Of a DNA stretch of 23,281 nt, positions 7,947-16,900 are shown piece after piece. The notes under the pieces were generated by a model. The model made no database searches, was not told where the DNA came from, and worked only from the letters and a program-made list of their open reading frames with translations. Origin of the DNA: Bacillaceae bacterium (GTDB lineage: Bacteria; Bacillota; Bacilli; Bacillales_A; Planococcaceae); NCBI GenBank assembly GCA_030149685.1, contig JASLGI010000001.1:1-23281 (forward strand). The letters are read 5' to 3'. The number at the start of each line of letters is the position of its first letter. Within the stretch, counting starts at the first letter, position 1. The position numbers and the translations under genes are program-made.

Positions 7947-9059
7947 ATGCGTATTGGAGTACCTACTGAACGATTAAACAATGAAAATCGAGTAGCTTTA
8001 ACGCCATCAGGTGTTTATACACTCACACAATCAGGTCATGAAGTATATATTCAAAAAGGAGCAGGATTGGGGTCAAGTTTCCCTGATGAAGAATATATTG
8101 AAGCGGGGGGCGTCATCGTAGATACTGCAGAAGAAGCATGGGCAGCAGAAATGGTGATGAAAGTAAAAGAACCGCTTGAAGAAGAATATAAATATTTACG
8201 TGAAGACTTAATTTTATTCACATATTTCCATTTAGCTCAACAAGAAAAATTAACGAGTGAGCTCTTAAATAAGAAAGTTGCGAGTGTCGCATATGAAACA
8301 GTTCAATTAGATGATCGCTCTTTACCGCTATTAGCACCGATGAGTGAAGTTGCGGGGCGTATGGCAACGCAAATCGGATCGCAATTTTTAGAGAAAACAA
8401 AAGGTGGTAAAGGAATTTTACTATCAGGTGTCACAGGTGTAGACCGAGGGAAAGTAACGATTATCGGGGGAGGACAAGCGGGTGCGAACGCAGCGCGTGT
8501 AGCAGTTGGGCTCGGTGCCGATGTCGTTGTGATCGATTTATCACTCCCACGTTTACGTGAACTAGATGAGATTTTCGGCAACAGTATTCAAACACTCGTA
8601 TCGAATCCGTTTAATATTGAGCGTTCTGTCAAAGACTCAGATCTCGTTGTTGGAGCAGTATTGATTCCAGGAGCGCGAGCACCAAAGCTCGTGTCTGAGG
8701 AAATGGTGAAATCGATGCAACCAGGTTCGGTTCTCGTAGATATCGCGATTGACCAAGGTGGTATTTTTGAAACGAACTCAACACCGACGACACATGATGA
8801 TCCAGTGTTTGAAAAGCACGGCATTTTACATTACGCTGTTCCGAATATGCCTGGAGCAGTTCCACGTACAGCAACGATGGCACTTACGAATGTAACGGTT
8901 CCTTATGCATTACGTATCGCAAACGAAGGTCTAGAAGCAGCATGTCTTGCAGATGAAGCATTGCTTAAAGGATTGAACACGTATAAAGGTCATGTCACAT
9001 ATTCAGCAGTTGCTGAAGCGCAAGACCGCCCGTATAAAGATCCAAAACAATTAATGTAA
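7947..9059 (+). CDS. ald: Alanine dehydrogenase
   Basis: Ald interconverts L-alanine and pyruvate plus ammonia with NAD. The 370 residues align along their length with B. subtilis Ald as I know it: MRIGVPTE start, [10 protein letters not shown], pyruvate-binding K74 in KVKEP, catalytic H95 in FTYFHLA, the NAD Rossmann motif GGGQAG (174-179), catalytic D269 in IDQGG, and the late MPGAVPRT. The C-terminal tail is slightly shorter than the usual 378. GGAG (7931-7934) is 12 bases from the ATG, a long spacing; a nearer ATG at 7937 is out of frame and stops after ten codons. The gene has its own control region and a strong terminator, so it is probably monocistronic. Confidence 0.96.
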   Translation: MRIGVPTERLNNENRVALTPSGVYTLTQSGHEVYIQKGAGLGSSFPDEEYIEAGGVIVDTAEEAWAAEMVMKVKEPLEEEYKYLREDLILFTYFHLAQQEKLTSELLNKKVASVAYETVQLDDRSLPLLAPMSEVAGRMATQIGSQFLEKTKGGKGILLSGVTGVDRGKVTIIGGGQAGANAARVAVGLGADVVVIDLSLPRLRELDEIFGNSIQTLVSNPFNIERSVKDSDLVVGAVLIPGARAPKLVSEEMVKSMQPGSVLVDIAIDQGGIFETNSTPTTHDDPVFEKHGILHYAVPNMPGAVPRTATMALTNVTVPYALRIANEGLEAACLADEALLKGLNTYKGHVTYSAVAEAQDRPYKDPKQLM

Positions 9060-9062
9060 AAT

Positions 9063-9107
9063 AAAAAAGCGCTGAAGCGAATGAATATTCGTTCCAGTGC
9101 TTTTTAT
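9063..9107. terminator. Bidirectional terminator between ald and the MetX-like gene
   Basis: Fifteen-base arms at 9068-9082 and 9087-9101 pair with one mismatch and two G-U pairs, with an A-run on the left and a T-run on the right. It serves both convergent genes. Confidence 0.88.
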
Positions 9108-10154
9108 TTACTCAGTTGCGAGTAAGTCGCGTAAATGTTTGTCGACTTGTTCGTAAAAGGCTTCTCCTTCTCCACCGAAAATAGCAAAATGTCCGAAAAT
9201 ACTATCGATTACGCGGATCTCACTATTCGGAATGAATGATTGTTCTCTTTCGCAGTCGAGTACAGGGAAAAACATATCTGTTGAAACGGGCATCACGAAT
9301 GTTTTAGCTGTAATACGTTGGAGGGCTTCTTTTAGGTTACCATTTGTATGGCGACTGACATCTCCGCGTTGCCATTTCCAACCCATCGTTAATAATGCGT
9401 TCGGATCCATCGCACGGAAAAGTGCACGTAAATAATCGTTTAAAAATTGATCAACCGTTTCAAAGCCGAGGGTTTCCCATTGACGTTGATTGTAAAACTC
9501 AGGACTTAATCCCATCACTGCCCAAATGTCCGCATGACGCGTTAATCCTTCTACTACTTCTTCAGGAGAGTTGTATTTTCCTTCGTTCCAAGCAAGGTCG
9601 GATGTAATCGCATCGAGCAACGTCTGCGTAAATAAAAAGTCGTGAACAGTGTTTTTGGCCGTTCCAGCAAGTGGAGCGAGCCGTTTGACGAAGTGAGGAT
9701 AACGAACACCCCATTCATATGTTTGTTGTGCGCCCATTGATCCACCGAAGACGAGTGCAAGCTCAGTGAGTCCGAATTGTTTTGTGACGAGTTCATATTG
9801 TGCACGTACGTCATCACCAATACGAATATGAGGAAAATTTGCTCGGGCGTGAGGATCTTCTAAATGATGAGGAGAAGTTGAAAGTCCGTTTCCGAGTTGG
9901 TTTACTAAAATAATGAAATGTTTTTCAGGAGTGATGGCGCGTCCTTTGCCGATGAATGCTTCCATATCTTTCGTCGTGCCCGAAAACCACGTCGGAATTA
10001 AAATGGCATTCGTTTTTTCTTCATTTAACGATCCATACGTATTGTAAGCGAGTGTCGCATCAGTTAAAACGCCGCCTTCTTCTAGTGGAAACTGTCCGAG
10101 TGAAAAATATCGATGTGTACCTTGGGTTTCTTCTGAATAAAATGGAATGTTCAT
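9108..10154 (-). CDS. MetX-like alpha/beta hydrolase (homoserine O-acetyltransferase superfamily), substrate unknown
   Basis: This 348-residue alpha/beta hydrolase has a complete triad: nucleophile S139 in GGSMGAQQ, D293 in VSTDMFFP and H322 in FGHFAIFG. The order DATLAYNTYG, RAITPEKHFIILVNQLG, IRIGDDVRAQ and GGSMGAQ is that of the MetX superfamily. The signatures of true homoserine acetyltransferases, GWW(D) and the GxxGSTGPSS segment, are absent; NQLGNGLSTSPHH stands in the latter place. I therefore do not call it metX: it belongs to the MetX-like group with undetermined substrate, perhaps another acyltransferase or an esterase. There is no methionine gene nearby. AGAGGTGATT precedes the ATG. 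It lies between ald and ytkL, where staphylococci carry a peptidase gene. Confidence 0.8.
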   Translation of the reverse strand: MNIPFYSEETQGTHRYFSLGQFPLEEGGVLTDATLAYNTYGSLNEEKTNAILIPTWFSGTTKDMEAFIGKGRAITPEKHFIILVNQLGNGLSTSPHHLEDPHARANFPHIRIGDDVRAQYELVTKQFGLTELALVFGGSMGAQQTYEWGVRYPHFVKRLAPLAGTAKNTVHDFLFTQTLLDAITSDLAWNEGKYNSPEEVVEGLTRHADIWAVMGLSPEFYNQRQWETLGFETVDQFLNDYLRALFRAMDPNALLTMGWKWQRGDVSRHTNGNLKEALQRITAKTFVMPVSTDMFFPVLDCEREQSFIPNSEIRVIDSIFGHFAIFGGEGEAFYEQVDKHLRDLLATE

Positions 10155-10259
10155 ATAATCACCTCTAAACTTATTTTTTGTTCTTAAACATAATTAAAAC
10201 GTCTTTTAAACAAAAAAACAAGCTTTTGCACTTATTTATTAAAAGGAATGAGGGAAAAG

Positions 10260-10430
10260 ATGAGTAAACGACGAAAAAAAGAACAAAAAGCAGAAGAAAA
10301 GAGGTTGGTGTTTGAAAAAAACGAAAAATGGTACATAATAGGAAGAGAAGGAATTGTTTTAAGGAGGGGTTTTTATGAAAGTTTCTTATCATGGACATTC
10401 GATCGTAAAAGTGTACACAGAAAACTTTGA
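10260..10430 (+). CDS. Possible small basic protein ORF (56 aa), uncertain
   Basis: A 56-codon ORF starts at ATG 10260, with GAGGG at 10250-10254 as a weak Shine-Dalgarno. It begins [15 protein letters not shown] and is very Lys/Arg rich, then has [10 protein letters not shown]. Its last 56 bases overlap ytkL in another frame, and the likely ytkL promoter (10312-10339) lies inside it. I do not recognise it. The Lys-rich character may simply reflect A-rich intergenic DNA, so I rate it as unproven. Confidence 0.25.
   Translation: MSKRRKKEQKAEEKRLVFEKNEKWYIIGREGIVLRRGFYESFLSWTFDRKSVHRKL
10312..10339 (+). promoter_or_regulatory. sigma-A promoter of ytkL
   Basis: TTGAAA (10312-10317) and CATAAT (10334-10339), each 5/6 to consensus, are separated by 16 bases. 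A start near 10346 would give a short leader holding AAGGAGG (10361-10367) eight bases before the ytkL ATG. Confidence 0.6.
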
Positions 10431-11055
10431 GTTAATCATTGACCCATTTATTACAGGCAATGAGCTGACAGACTTAGTCGTTGAAGAGCAACAGCCGGAT
10501 TATATCTTATTAACACATGGTCATAATGATCACGTCGGAGATACGGTACAAATCGCTAAACAAAGTGGTGCGAAAGTCATCGCACCGAATGAGTTAGCTA
10601 TTTTTCTAGGTTCACAAGGAATCGATGCTCACGGAATGAATATCGGTGGAGGTTACGATTTTGATTTTGGGCGCCTCACGTATACACAAGCATTCCATAG
10701 CTCGTCTTATACGACAGATGAAGGCGAGATTATTTATACAGGAATGCCTGCGGGGATGATTATTGAAGCAGATGGGAAAACGATTTACCATGCAGGAGAT
10801 ACTTCCCTTTTTGGAGATATGAAATTAATCGGAGAATTGTTCGATATTGATTTAGCGTTTTTACCGATTGGAGACAATTTCACAATGGGGCCGAAAGAAG
10901 CGGCACTTGCTGCAGAATGGACGAAGGCAAAGCAAGTCGTTCCAGTTCATTACGACACATTCCCACCGATTCGTCAAAACCCGGAAGATTTCTCAAGTCG
11001 TGTAACGACAGCAAAAACAATTGTCATGAAACCAGGAGAGACACATACTGTATAA
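10375..11055 (+). CDS. ytkL: Metal-dependent hydrolase, UPF0173 family (YtkL-like)
   Basis: The 226-residue protein has the metallo-beta-lactamase fold with a complete metal set: [10 protein letters not shown] (H48, H50, D52, H53), H108 in QAFHSS, D142 in HAGDTS and H192 in PVHYDT. It begins MKVSYHGHS, the typical start of this family. The fold hydrolyses phosphodiesters, lactams or lactones in various relatives; the substrate of UPF0173 proteins is not established. AAGGAGG is well placed before the ATG. A dedicated promoter and a strong terminator suggest a single-gene transcript. The B. subtilis and staphylococcal homologues occupy the same neighbourhood, upstream of ytoI. Confidence 0.92.
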   Translation: MKVSYHGHSIVKVYTENFELIIDPFITGNELTDLVVEEQQPDYILLTHGHNDHVGDTVQIAKQSGAKVIAPNELAIFLGSQGIDAHGMNIGGGYDFDFGRLTYTQAFHSSSYTTDEGEIIYTGMPAGMIIEADGKTIYHAGDTSLFGDMKLIGELFDIDLAFLPIGDNFTMGPKEAALAAEWTKAKQVVPVHYDTFPPIRQNPEDFSSRVTTAKTIVMKPGETHTV

Positions 11056-11061
11056 ATTTGT

Positions 11062-11091
11062 AGGCTAGGCATATCGTCTAGCCTCATTTTT
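11062..11091 (+). terminator. Rho-independent terminator after ytkL
   Basis: AGGCTAG plus two inner pairs (11062-11070) base-pair with 11076-11084 around a 5-base loop, followed by CATTTTT. Confidence 0.85.
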
Positions 11092-11120
11092 CGTTTGAAT
11101 GTTATAAGAACGCGAAGATG

Positions 11121-11150
11121 TTGTCAAAATGGATCATCCATGCGTATAAT
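11121..11150 (+). promoter_or_regulatory. ytoI promoter with a dyad in the spacer
   Basis: TTGTCA (11121-11126) and a perfect TATAAT (11145-11150) are 18 bases apart. Between them lies ATGGAT-C-ATCCAT (11129-11141), a perfect 6-bp dyad in the place where a repressor or a MerR-type activator would act. Confidence 0.7.
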
Positions 11151-11182
11151 AAAGGACTAGAGTGAAAAGAAAAGGTGAAATT

Positions 11183-12490
11183 ATGTCGACGAAACACGAA
11201 CGAATTTTACGTTATATTGAAGGACTAGCTGTAGGAGAAAAAATATCTGTTCGACAAGTCGCACGTGCTTTGTCAGTGAGTGAAGGAACTGCTTATCGTG
11301 CGATAAAAGAAGCAGAAAATCAAAAACTCGTCAATACGATTGAGCGAGTTGGAACGATCCGGATTGAAAAGAAAGAAAAAGAAAATATCGAGCGACTCAC
11401 TTTTGCAGAAGTCGTCAATATTGTCGACGGTCAAGTATTAGGGGGCCGTAATGGATTACATAAAACATTGACAAAGTTCGTCATCGGAGCGATGCAATTG
11501 AATGATATGCGCCGCTATATTGATGCAGGAAGTTTATTGATTGTAGGAAATCGAGAAAAATCTCATGAAGTCGCATTGCAAATAGGCGCAGCGGTACTTG
11601 TAACTGGTGGGTTTGATACGTCAGAAGAAGTGAAACGATTAGCGGATACGTATGATTTACCAATTATTTCGACGAGCTATGACACGTTCACTGTAGCAAC
11701 GATGTTAAACCGAGCGATCTATGATCAATTAATTGAAAAAGATATTTTGCTCGTAGAAGATATTTTAACACCGCGTGATGAAACGGTCGTTTTACATCCA
11801 GAACAAACGATTGGTGAATTTAATCAAATGAACCACCAAGCGACGCATACGGGGTATCCCGTTGTCGACCAATCGAATCGTCTCGTCGGCATTATGACGT
11901 CAAGAGACGCTGTCGGTCGAGGAGAAGAAGAATTAATTGCCGATGTTATGACAGAAAATGCTGTCACCGTTACAGAACAAATGAGTGTTGCATCAGCAGG
12001 GCATAGTATGATTTGGGAAGGTGTTCATATTACACCGGTCGTTGACGATCACGATCAATTACTAGGAATTATTAGTCGTCAAGACGTTTTAAAAGCTTTT
12101 CAAATGGCCCAAAAGCAACCACAACAAGGTGAGACAATCGATGATATCGTTCGGACACAAATCGAAACGATTGAAGGCGAACGATATGCGGTGAAGTTTA
12201 ACGTCGTTCCACAATTAACGAATCAATTCGGCTCGTTATCATATGGTGCCTTTATGACACTTATTACAGAAGTGAGCAGTCGATTATTGAAGTTAAACAA
12301 TCGAGGAGAAGGTGTACCTGAAAATGTGACCGTTTATTTCATGAAACACGTTCAACTCGGTAGCGAAGTCGTTATTCGTCCGACGATTTTACATTTAAGT
12401 CGTCGTTTTATGAAAGTCGACTTTGAATTTGTAAAAGGGCGCGATATTGTCGCGAAAGCACTCGTAATGTATCAAATGTTCGACCGATAA
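11183..12490 (+). CDS. ytoI: HTH-DRTGG-CBS-HotDog regulator (YtoI / SpxR-like)
   Basis: This multidomain protein of 435 residues has an N-terminal winged helix (about 1-65; VARALSVSEGTAYRAIKEAE), a DRTGG domain (about 75-180), two CBS motifs (about 190-305; VVDQSNRLVGIMTSRD and VVDDHDQLLGIISRQD) and a HotDog thioesterase-like domain (about 315-435). The same architecture is known in B. subtilis YtoI and in pneumococcal SpxR, which controls pyruvate oxidase expression. CBS pairs usually sense adenine nucleotides and the HotDog may sense acyl-CoA, so a metabolic sensor is likely; that is inference. I use ATG 11183, with AAGGTGA just upstream, rather than GTG 11162. No T-tract terminator follows on this strand. 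Confidence 0.9.
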   Translation: MSTKHERILRYIEGLAVGEKISVRQVARALSVSEGTAYRAIKEAENQKLVNTIERVGTIRIEKKEKENIERLTFAEVVNIVDGQVLGGRNGLHKTLTKFVIGAMQLNDMRRYIDAGSLLIVGNREKSHEVALQIGAAVLVTGGFDTSEEVKRLADTYDLPIISTSYDTFTVATMLNRAIYDQLIEKDILLVEDILTPRDETVVLHPEQTIGEFNQMNHQATHTGYPVVDQSNRLVGIMTSRDAVGRGEEELIADVMTENAVTVTEQMSVASAGHSMIWEGVHITPVVDDHDQLLGIISRQDVLKAFQMAQKQPQQGETIDDIVRTQIETIEGERYAVKFNVVPQLTNQFGSLSYGAFMTLITEVSSRLLKLNNRGEGVPENVTVYFMKHVQLGSEVVIRPTILHLSRRFMKVDFEFVKGRDIVAKALVMYQMFDR

Positions 12491-12518
12491 AAAAACTACT
12501 CCGACAGTCGAAGTAGTT
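12488..12518 (-). terminator. Terminator of ytpI, overlapping both stop codons
   Basis: Arms 12494-12505 and 12507-12518 pair with one mismatch, and the A-run at 12488-12495 gives a U-tract for minus-strand transcripts. The ytpI stop codon is in the stem and the ytoI stop is in the A-run. On the plus strand no T-run follows, so ytoI transcripts may end less efficiently. Confidence 0.8.
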
Positions 12519-12825
12519 AATTGCGATACGTTTGAATGCGTGCTTTTTTCTGCATGAAATACATGATAAAAATAACGATACCCGCAATAGCGAAGAGACT
12601 GCCAGCAATTTTCATCACGAGAGTCACTTCAGGCAGTAAGACGAAATGAAGTAAACCGAACGATAATAAAAGGGCGCCAAGAGCCATACCTGCTGTACTG
12701 TTATGAATCATCGCCTCTTGTTCGTTCGTATCGAGCAATTGATTACGTTTTCGTCGGTAAAATAAATAAGCACCGAATGAACCGATTAAAAAGCCAAGAA
12801 ATAAAGGTTTTAATATACTAATCAT
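12517..12825 (-). CDS. ytpI: YtpI-like small membrane protein
   Basis: The 102-residue protein has three hydrophobic segments (about 5-22, 43-64 and 72-91), with basic stretches after the first (YRRKRNQ) and third (QKKARIQ). Length, topology and position opposite ytoI match the YtpI family of Bacillales, whose function is unknown. GAAAGGA lies about eight bases upstream of the ATG. It is transcribed toward ytoI and away from nrnA, with its own promoter and terminator. Confidence 0.8.
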   Translation of the reverse strand: MISILKPLFLGFLIGSFGAYLFYRRKRNQLLDTNEQEAMIHNSTAGMALGALLLSFGLLHFVLLPEVTLVMKIAGSLFAIAGIVIFIMYFMQKKARIQTYRN

Positions 12826-12863
12826 AAAAAACGTCCTTTCATTAATGATTTGTTGATTAGTAT

Positions 12864-12893
12864 ATCATAGGTGATTAGAAGAAAAGACGTCAA
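12864..12893 (-). promoter_or_regulatory. ytpI promoter
   Basis: On the minus strand TTGACG (12888-12893) is followed after 18 bases by TATGAT (12864-12869), both 5/6 to consensus. A start near 12857 gives a leader of about 30 bases before the ytpI ATG. Confidence 0.6.
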
Positions 12894-12921
12894 AATGCGT
12901 ACTTTATGAAGGAGGGAAGCG

Positions 12922-12951
12922 GTGAATAATCATCGCGCTCAAAATGAATAA
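12922..12951 (+). CDS. Possible nine-codon leader ORF overlapping the nrnA start
   Basis: GTG at 12922 is six bases after a strong AAGGAGGG (12909-12916) and reads VNNHRAQNE before TAA at 12949-12951. The ORF overlaps the first eight bases of nrnA, whose ATG at 12944 is about 27 bases from that Shine-Dalgarno and has none of its own. Translational coupling through this ORF would explain the layout. See the finding on the nrnA start. Confidence 0.35.
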   Translation: MNNHRAQNE

Positions 12952-13888
12952 AGAATTATTAACAATTATCGAAAAATATGACACGATTATCGTCGTTCGT
13001 CACGTTCGACCAGATCCGGATGCGTATGGATCACAAGTCGGTTTAAAAACTATTTTGCAACATAATTATCCAGAGAAAAAAGTGTTCGCTGACGGTACGC
13101 ATGATCCGTCACTTACTTACTTAGCAACACAAGATGAAGTAACACCGGCAATGTATGAAGGTGCACTCGTCATTATTACGGATACAGGAAATACTGAGCG
13201 AATTGACAGTGCCTATTATGAAAAAGCAGCATTCGTTTTAAAAATCGATCATCATCCAGACGTCGACCAATACGGAGATTATCGCTATGTGGACACGTCA
13301 GCGAGCTCTACATCTGAAATTATTTATCAATTGTATGAGTTAGGGAAAAAAGAAAAAGGTTGGACATTTCCGAAAGAAGCCGCTCGTTTACTTTATGCAG
13401 GGATTGTCGGAGATACGGGTCGTTTCTTATTCCCAAGTACGACAAATGAAACATTTCGCGTAGCGAGTGAATTAATTCGTTATGAGTTCGATCGTTCGGC
13501 ATTGTATGATGCGATGTATGAAGTGAGCAGAAAAGTGTTGAAGTTAGAAGGATACATTTTGCAAAACTTCGAGATGAATGAAGATGGTGCAGCTTATATT
13601 AAAGTAGATCGTGAATTGTTAGAGCGATTTGATTTAACGGCAAATGAAACTTCTCAACTCGTCGGCTCTTTAGGAAATGTTGAAGGAATTTGTGCATGGG
13701 TAATGTTCATTGAAGAAGAAACTGGTTCTATTCGTGTACGTTTTCGTTCGAAAGGACCGACGATTAATACGATTGCTTCAAAATATAATGGCGGAGGCCA
13801 TCGCCTTGCATCAGGTGCAGCAATTGCATCATGGGATGTAGCAGAAGATATCATCCGAGACATTCAAGAAGTTTGTAAACACGCATGA
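12944..13888 (+). CDS. nrnA: NanoRNase / pAp phosphatase, DHH-DHHA1 family
   Basis: NrnA degrades 2-5 nt RNAs and dephosphorylates pAp in Bacillales; relatives also cleave linear dinucleotides from cyclic signals. The 314 residues match the family (313 in B. subtilis). DHH motifs are RHVRPDPDAYGSQ (19-31; H20, D24, D26), D80 in ITDTGN, DHHPD (102-106) and GIVGDTGRF (D157). The DHHA1 substrate-binding domain has RFRSKG (266-271) and YNGGGHRLASGA (281-292). Start ATG 12944 fits homology (MNKELLTIIEKYDTI), but the only strong Shine-Dalgarno is about 27 bases upstream. The stop is 23 bases from the dnaE start, so the two are co-transcribed. ytrI, between them in B. subtilis, is missing. Confidence 0.93.
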   Translation: MNKELLTIIEKYDTIIVVRHVRPDPDAYGSQVGLKTILQHNYPEKKVFADGTHDPSLTYLATQDEVTPAMYEGALVIITDTGNTERIDSAYYEKAAFVLKIDHHPDVDQYGDYRYVDTSASSTSEIIYQLYELGKKEKGWTFPKEAARLLYAGIVGDTGRFLFPSTTNETFRVASELIRYEFDRSALYDAMYEVSRKVLKLEGYILQNFEMNEDGAAYIKVDRELLERFDLTANETSQLVGSLGNVEGICAWVMFIEEETGSIRVRFRSKGPTINTIASKYNGGGHRLASGAAIASWDVAEDIIRDIQEVCKHA

Positions 13889-13911
13889 AAGATATAAAGG
13901 AGGAAATTCGT

Positions 13912-16900
13912 ATGGCGCTTTATTATCCACACGTCGTGACAGGAGCGAGTTTGCTTCAAAGTACGATTTCCTTACAAAGACTAGCCCCTCTTCTATCCGA
14001 ACGAGGGGCTCGTTTTGTAGGAGTCACTCATCCGACATTGTATGGAATCAAAGAAATTTATGAAACGTTATCGAAAGTAGCAAATGTTGGGGTCGGATTA
14101 GAAGTTATCGTTGAATATGAAGGGTACCCGTATCGGGTGTATGTATATGCTAAAAATGAACGAGGATTCGAGTCTCTCATAAAGATGAGTAGTGCTGTCA
14201 TGATGACGGAAGAGAGAACAATTCCCTTTCATTGGTTTACTGCTTATCGTACCGAATGTGTGACCGTTATTCCGTGGAGCGATGTGACGTGGAAAAATGG
14301 AGGAATCGACAGTTTGCAACCATTTATTGATGAGGGGAATAGTTATTTAGCCGTAACGCGAAATCCGATCGATGATTTAATGGAAGAAGAAGCTGAAGAG
14401 GCGAGTGAGCGATTTCAATTACCAATTATCGCGTGGCAAACTGCTCGATATATAGATCTGTCTGATCGCGCGAGTTATCACGTGGCACAAATGATTGAAC
14501 GCGGTGAAACTGTATCGACATATGTAGGGGAAGAAACGGATGAATCACTATGGACAGAGGAAATGTTTAGCGAAAGGTTCACAGATCGTCCGACATGGCT
14601 TGAACAACTTGCTACTTTTTCCGAGCGATGTACCCTTCAATTATCTTTTAATCATGAGCCTGTTTTACCGAACTACTTGAAACTACAAGAAGAAGAGAAA
14701 GTCGACTATTTAATCAGTGTTGTGCAGCAACGACTACAACAATTAAATAAATGGAACAAATTTTATGAAAAACGTTTATTAGACGAGCTTGAAGTCATTC
14801 AGCAGATGGGATTTGTTGACTACTTTTTAATCGTGTCAGATATTGTCCGCTATGCAAATAGTCAACATATTTTAACGGGGCCGGGTCGAGGATCGTCCGC
14901 GAGTTCTTTAATTGCATACGGTTTACATATTACCGATGTTGATCCGTTGGAGTACGATTTATTGTTTGATCGATTTTTAAATCGTGAACGTCTTCATTTA
15001 CCAGATATTGATGTCGACTTCGAAGATTATCGACGAAAAGAAGTATTAGCCTATATTGAAGCGACTTATGGAAAGGAACGAGTCGCTCAAATTGCAACGT
15101 TTGGAACGATGACGATGAAGTCCGTTTTACGAAATGTCTTTCGTGTACATGAATGTCCGAAAGAAGAAGTAGCCACTTTTATGGCGCTCGTAGAAGAAAG
15201 TCGAGGACAAACGGTGCGCGAAGCAATGCAATATGCTCCTATCCGAGCATGGTTACAAGAAAATGATCAATACGTTCCTCTAATTCAATATGCGCTGACG
15301 CTTGAAGGGTTGCCACGAAATGTGTCGACACACGCAGCGGGGATCGTTATAGCGAAAGAACCTCTCGTTCCAAACATACCAGTCGAACGTGGAAATGACG
15401 TTACTTTTATGACGCAATGGGCGATGGATGATGTAGAAGAAAGCGGCTTAGTGAAGTTTGATATTTTAGGTTTAACGAATTTAACGTTGCTACGTCGTAT
15501 GATTCGATATATTGCGCCACAACAATCGCCAAAAGAGTTTTTAGAACGCATTCCGCTCGATGACGAACGAACGTATCAGTTGTTTCAGCGTGGCGAAACA
15601 GATGGTATTTTCCAATTTGAGTCTCGGGGAATGAAAGAAGCGTTACGTCTCGTACGTCCGACAACCTTTGCTCATTTATATGCAGTGAACGCTCTTTACC
15701 GTCCAGGACCGATGGAATCTATTCCTATATATGCTGCACGTAAAAATGGTGAACAAGTTCCACCGACAACAATTCCAGTCGTCGATGAGTTATTAAAAGA
15801 GACATATGGGTTATTCGTTTATCAAGAACAAGTGATGCAAGTAGCTGTTCAGTTAGGGAATTTGCGGTTCGCAGAGGCTGATTTTCTTCGTCGTGCATTG
15901 ATGGCTAATGAAGAGGAAAAAATTGAACATTTCCGTGAAAAGTTTATTGAAGGAGCGCTCATACAAGGGTATGAGGAAAAACAGAGTCGAGCTATTTTTG
16001 AAGAGATGAAAACTTTTGCTCAGTATAGCTTTCCAAAAGGTCACGCAGTTGCTTATTCGAAAATAGCTTATTGGTTAGCGTATTTAAATGTTCATTATCC
16101 AGCAGCTTTTTACGCTGCGAATTTAAGCGCATCTGTCAGTGATGATGTAAAGTCTGCTCGTTATGTGTTACGAGCGAAAGAAAGAGGGATTCGTTTACTC
16201 CCCCCATCTGCTGCTTATGGAAGCGGAACATATGAAGTCGTCGATGAACGTACGATTCGTACAGGATTATATGCGGTGAAGTACTTACCGAAAACTTTTT
16301 ATACACATTTATGGGAGAAACGAGAGGCGTGGAAAATGTCGCCGACTCACACATTTTTTGATTGGACAAGATTAATGAAAGATGAGTTAACCGAAGAACG
16401 TCTCGAATACTTAATAGATGCAGGGGCTTTCGATGATTTTCAAGTGTCGCGTGATACATTGCGGGAAAGTATAGAAGTAGCAATTCAAGATGCTCGCTTT
16501 CCTTTGTATGGACAACCGAAAATGAAACAGCCTGAAAAAGAACGTTCAATGATTGAAGTGGTTGAAGCGGAAAGAGAAGTATTGCCGTTTTATATTTCTG
16601 ATCACCCAGTAGCGATTTATCGAGCGCAATTAAATAAAAATTATACACGGATCGTAGAGCTCGTAGATTATGAAGAAGATATGTCACTTCAATTGTATGG
16701 AAAAGTAGAAGAGGTCCGTACGCTTCGTACGAAAAAAGGTGAAGAAATGGCGTTTATGGAAGTGTCCGATGAAACCGGAACGATTGAATGCACGCTATTT
16801 CCAAGAGTATATAAACAGTGGACAAAAAAACTTTACCCTGATTTATTTGTCGATATTACAGGAAAAGTGGATGTTTATCGTGGAGTAAAAAAAGTGATTG

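Noticed and set aside
9108..10154. Calling the minus-strand hydrolase homoserine O-acetyltransferase (metX)
   Set aside because: The catalytic triad is shared by the superfamily, but substrate-specific MetX motifs are missing and no methionine genes are nearby.
13885..13911. dnaE start at ATG 13885 overlapping the nrnA stop
   Set aside because: There is no SD before it, whereas AAAGGAGG lies inside this segment at ideal spacing from ATG 13912.
16136..16687. 183-codon antisense ORF within dnaE
   Set aside because: Shadow of dnaE; Leu/Ser/His-rich composition typical of antisense frames, no motif and no start signal.
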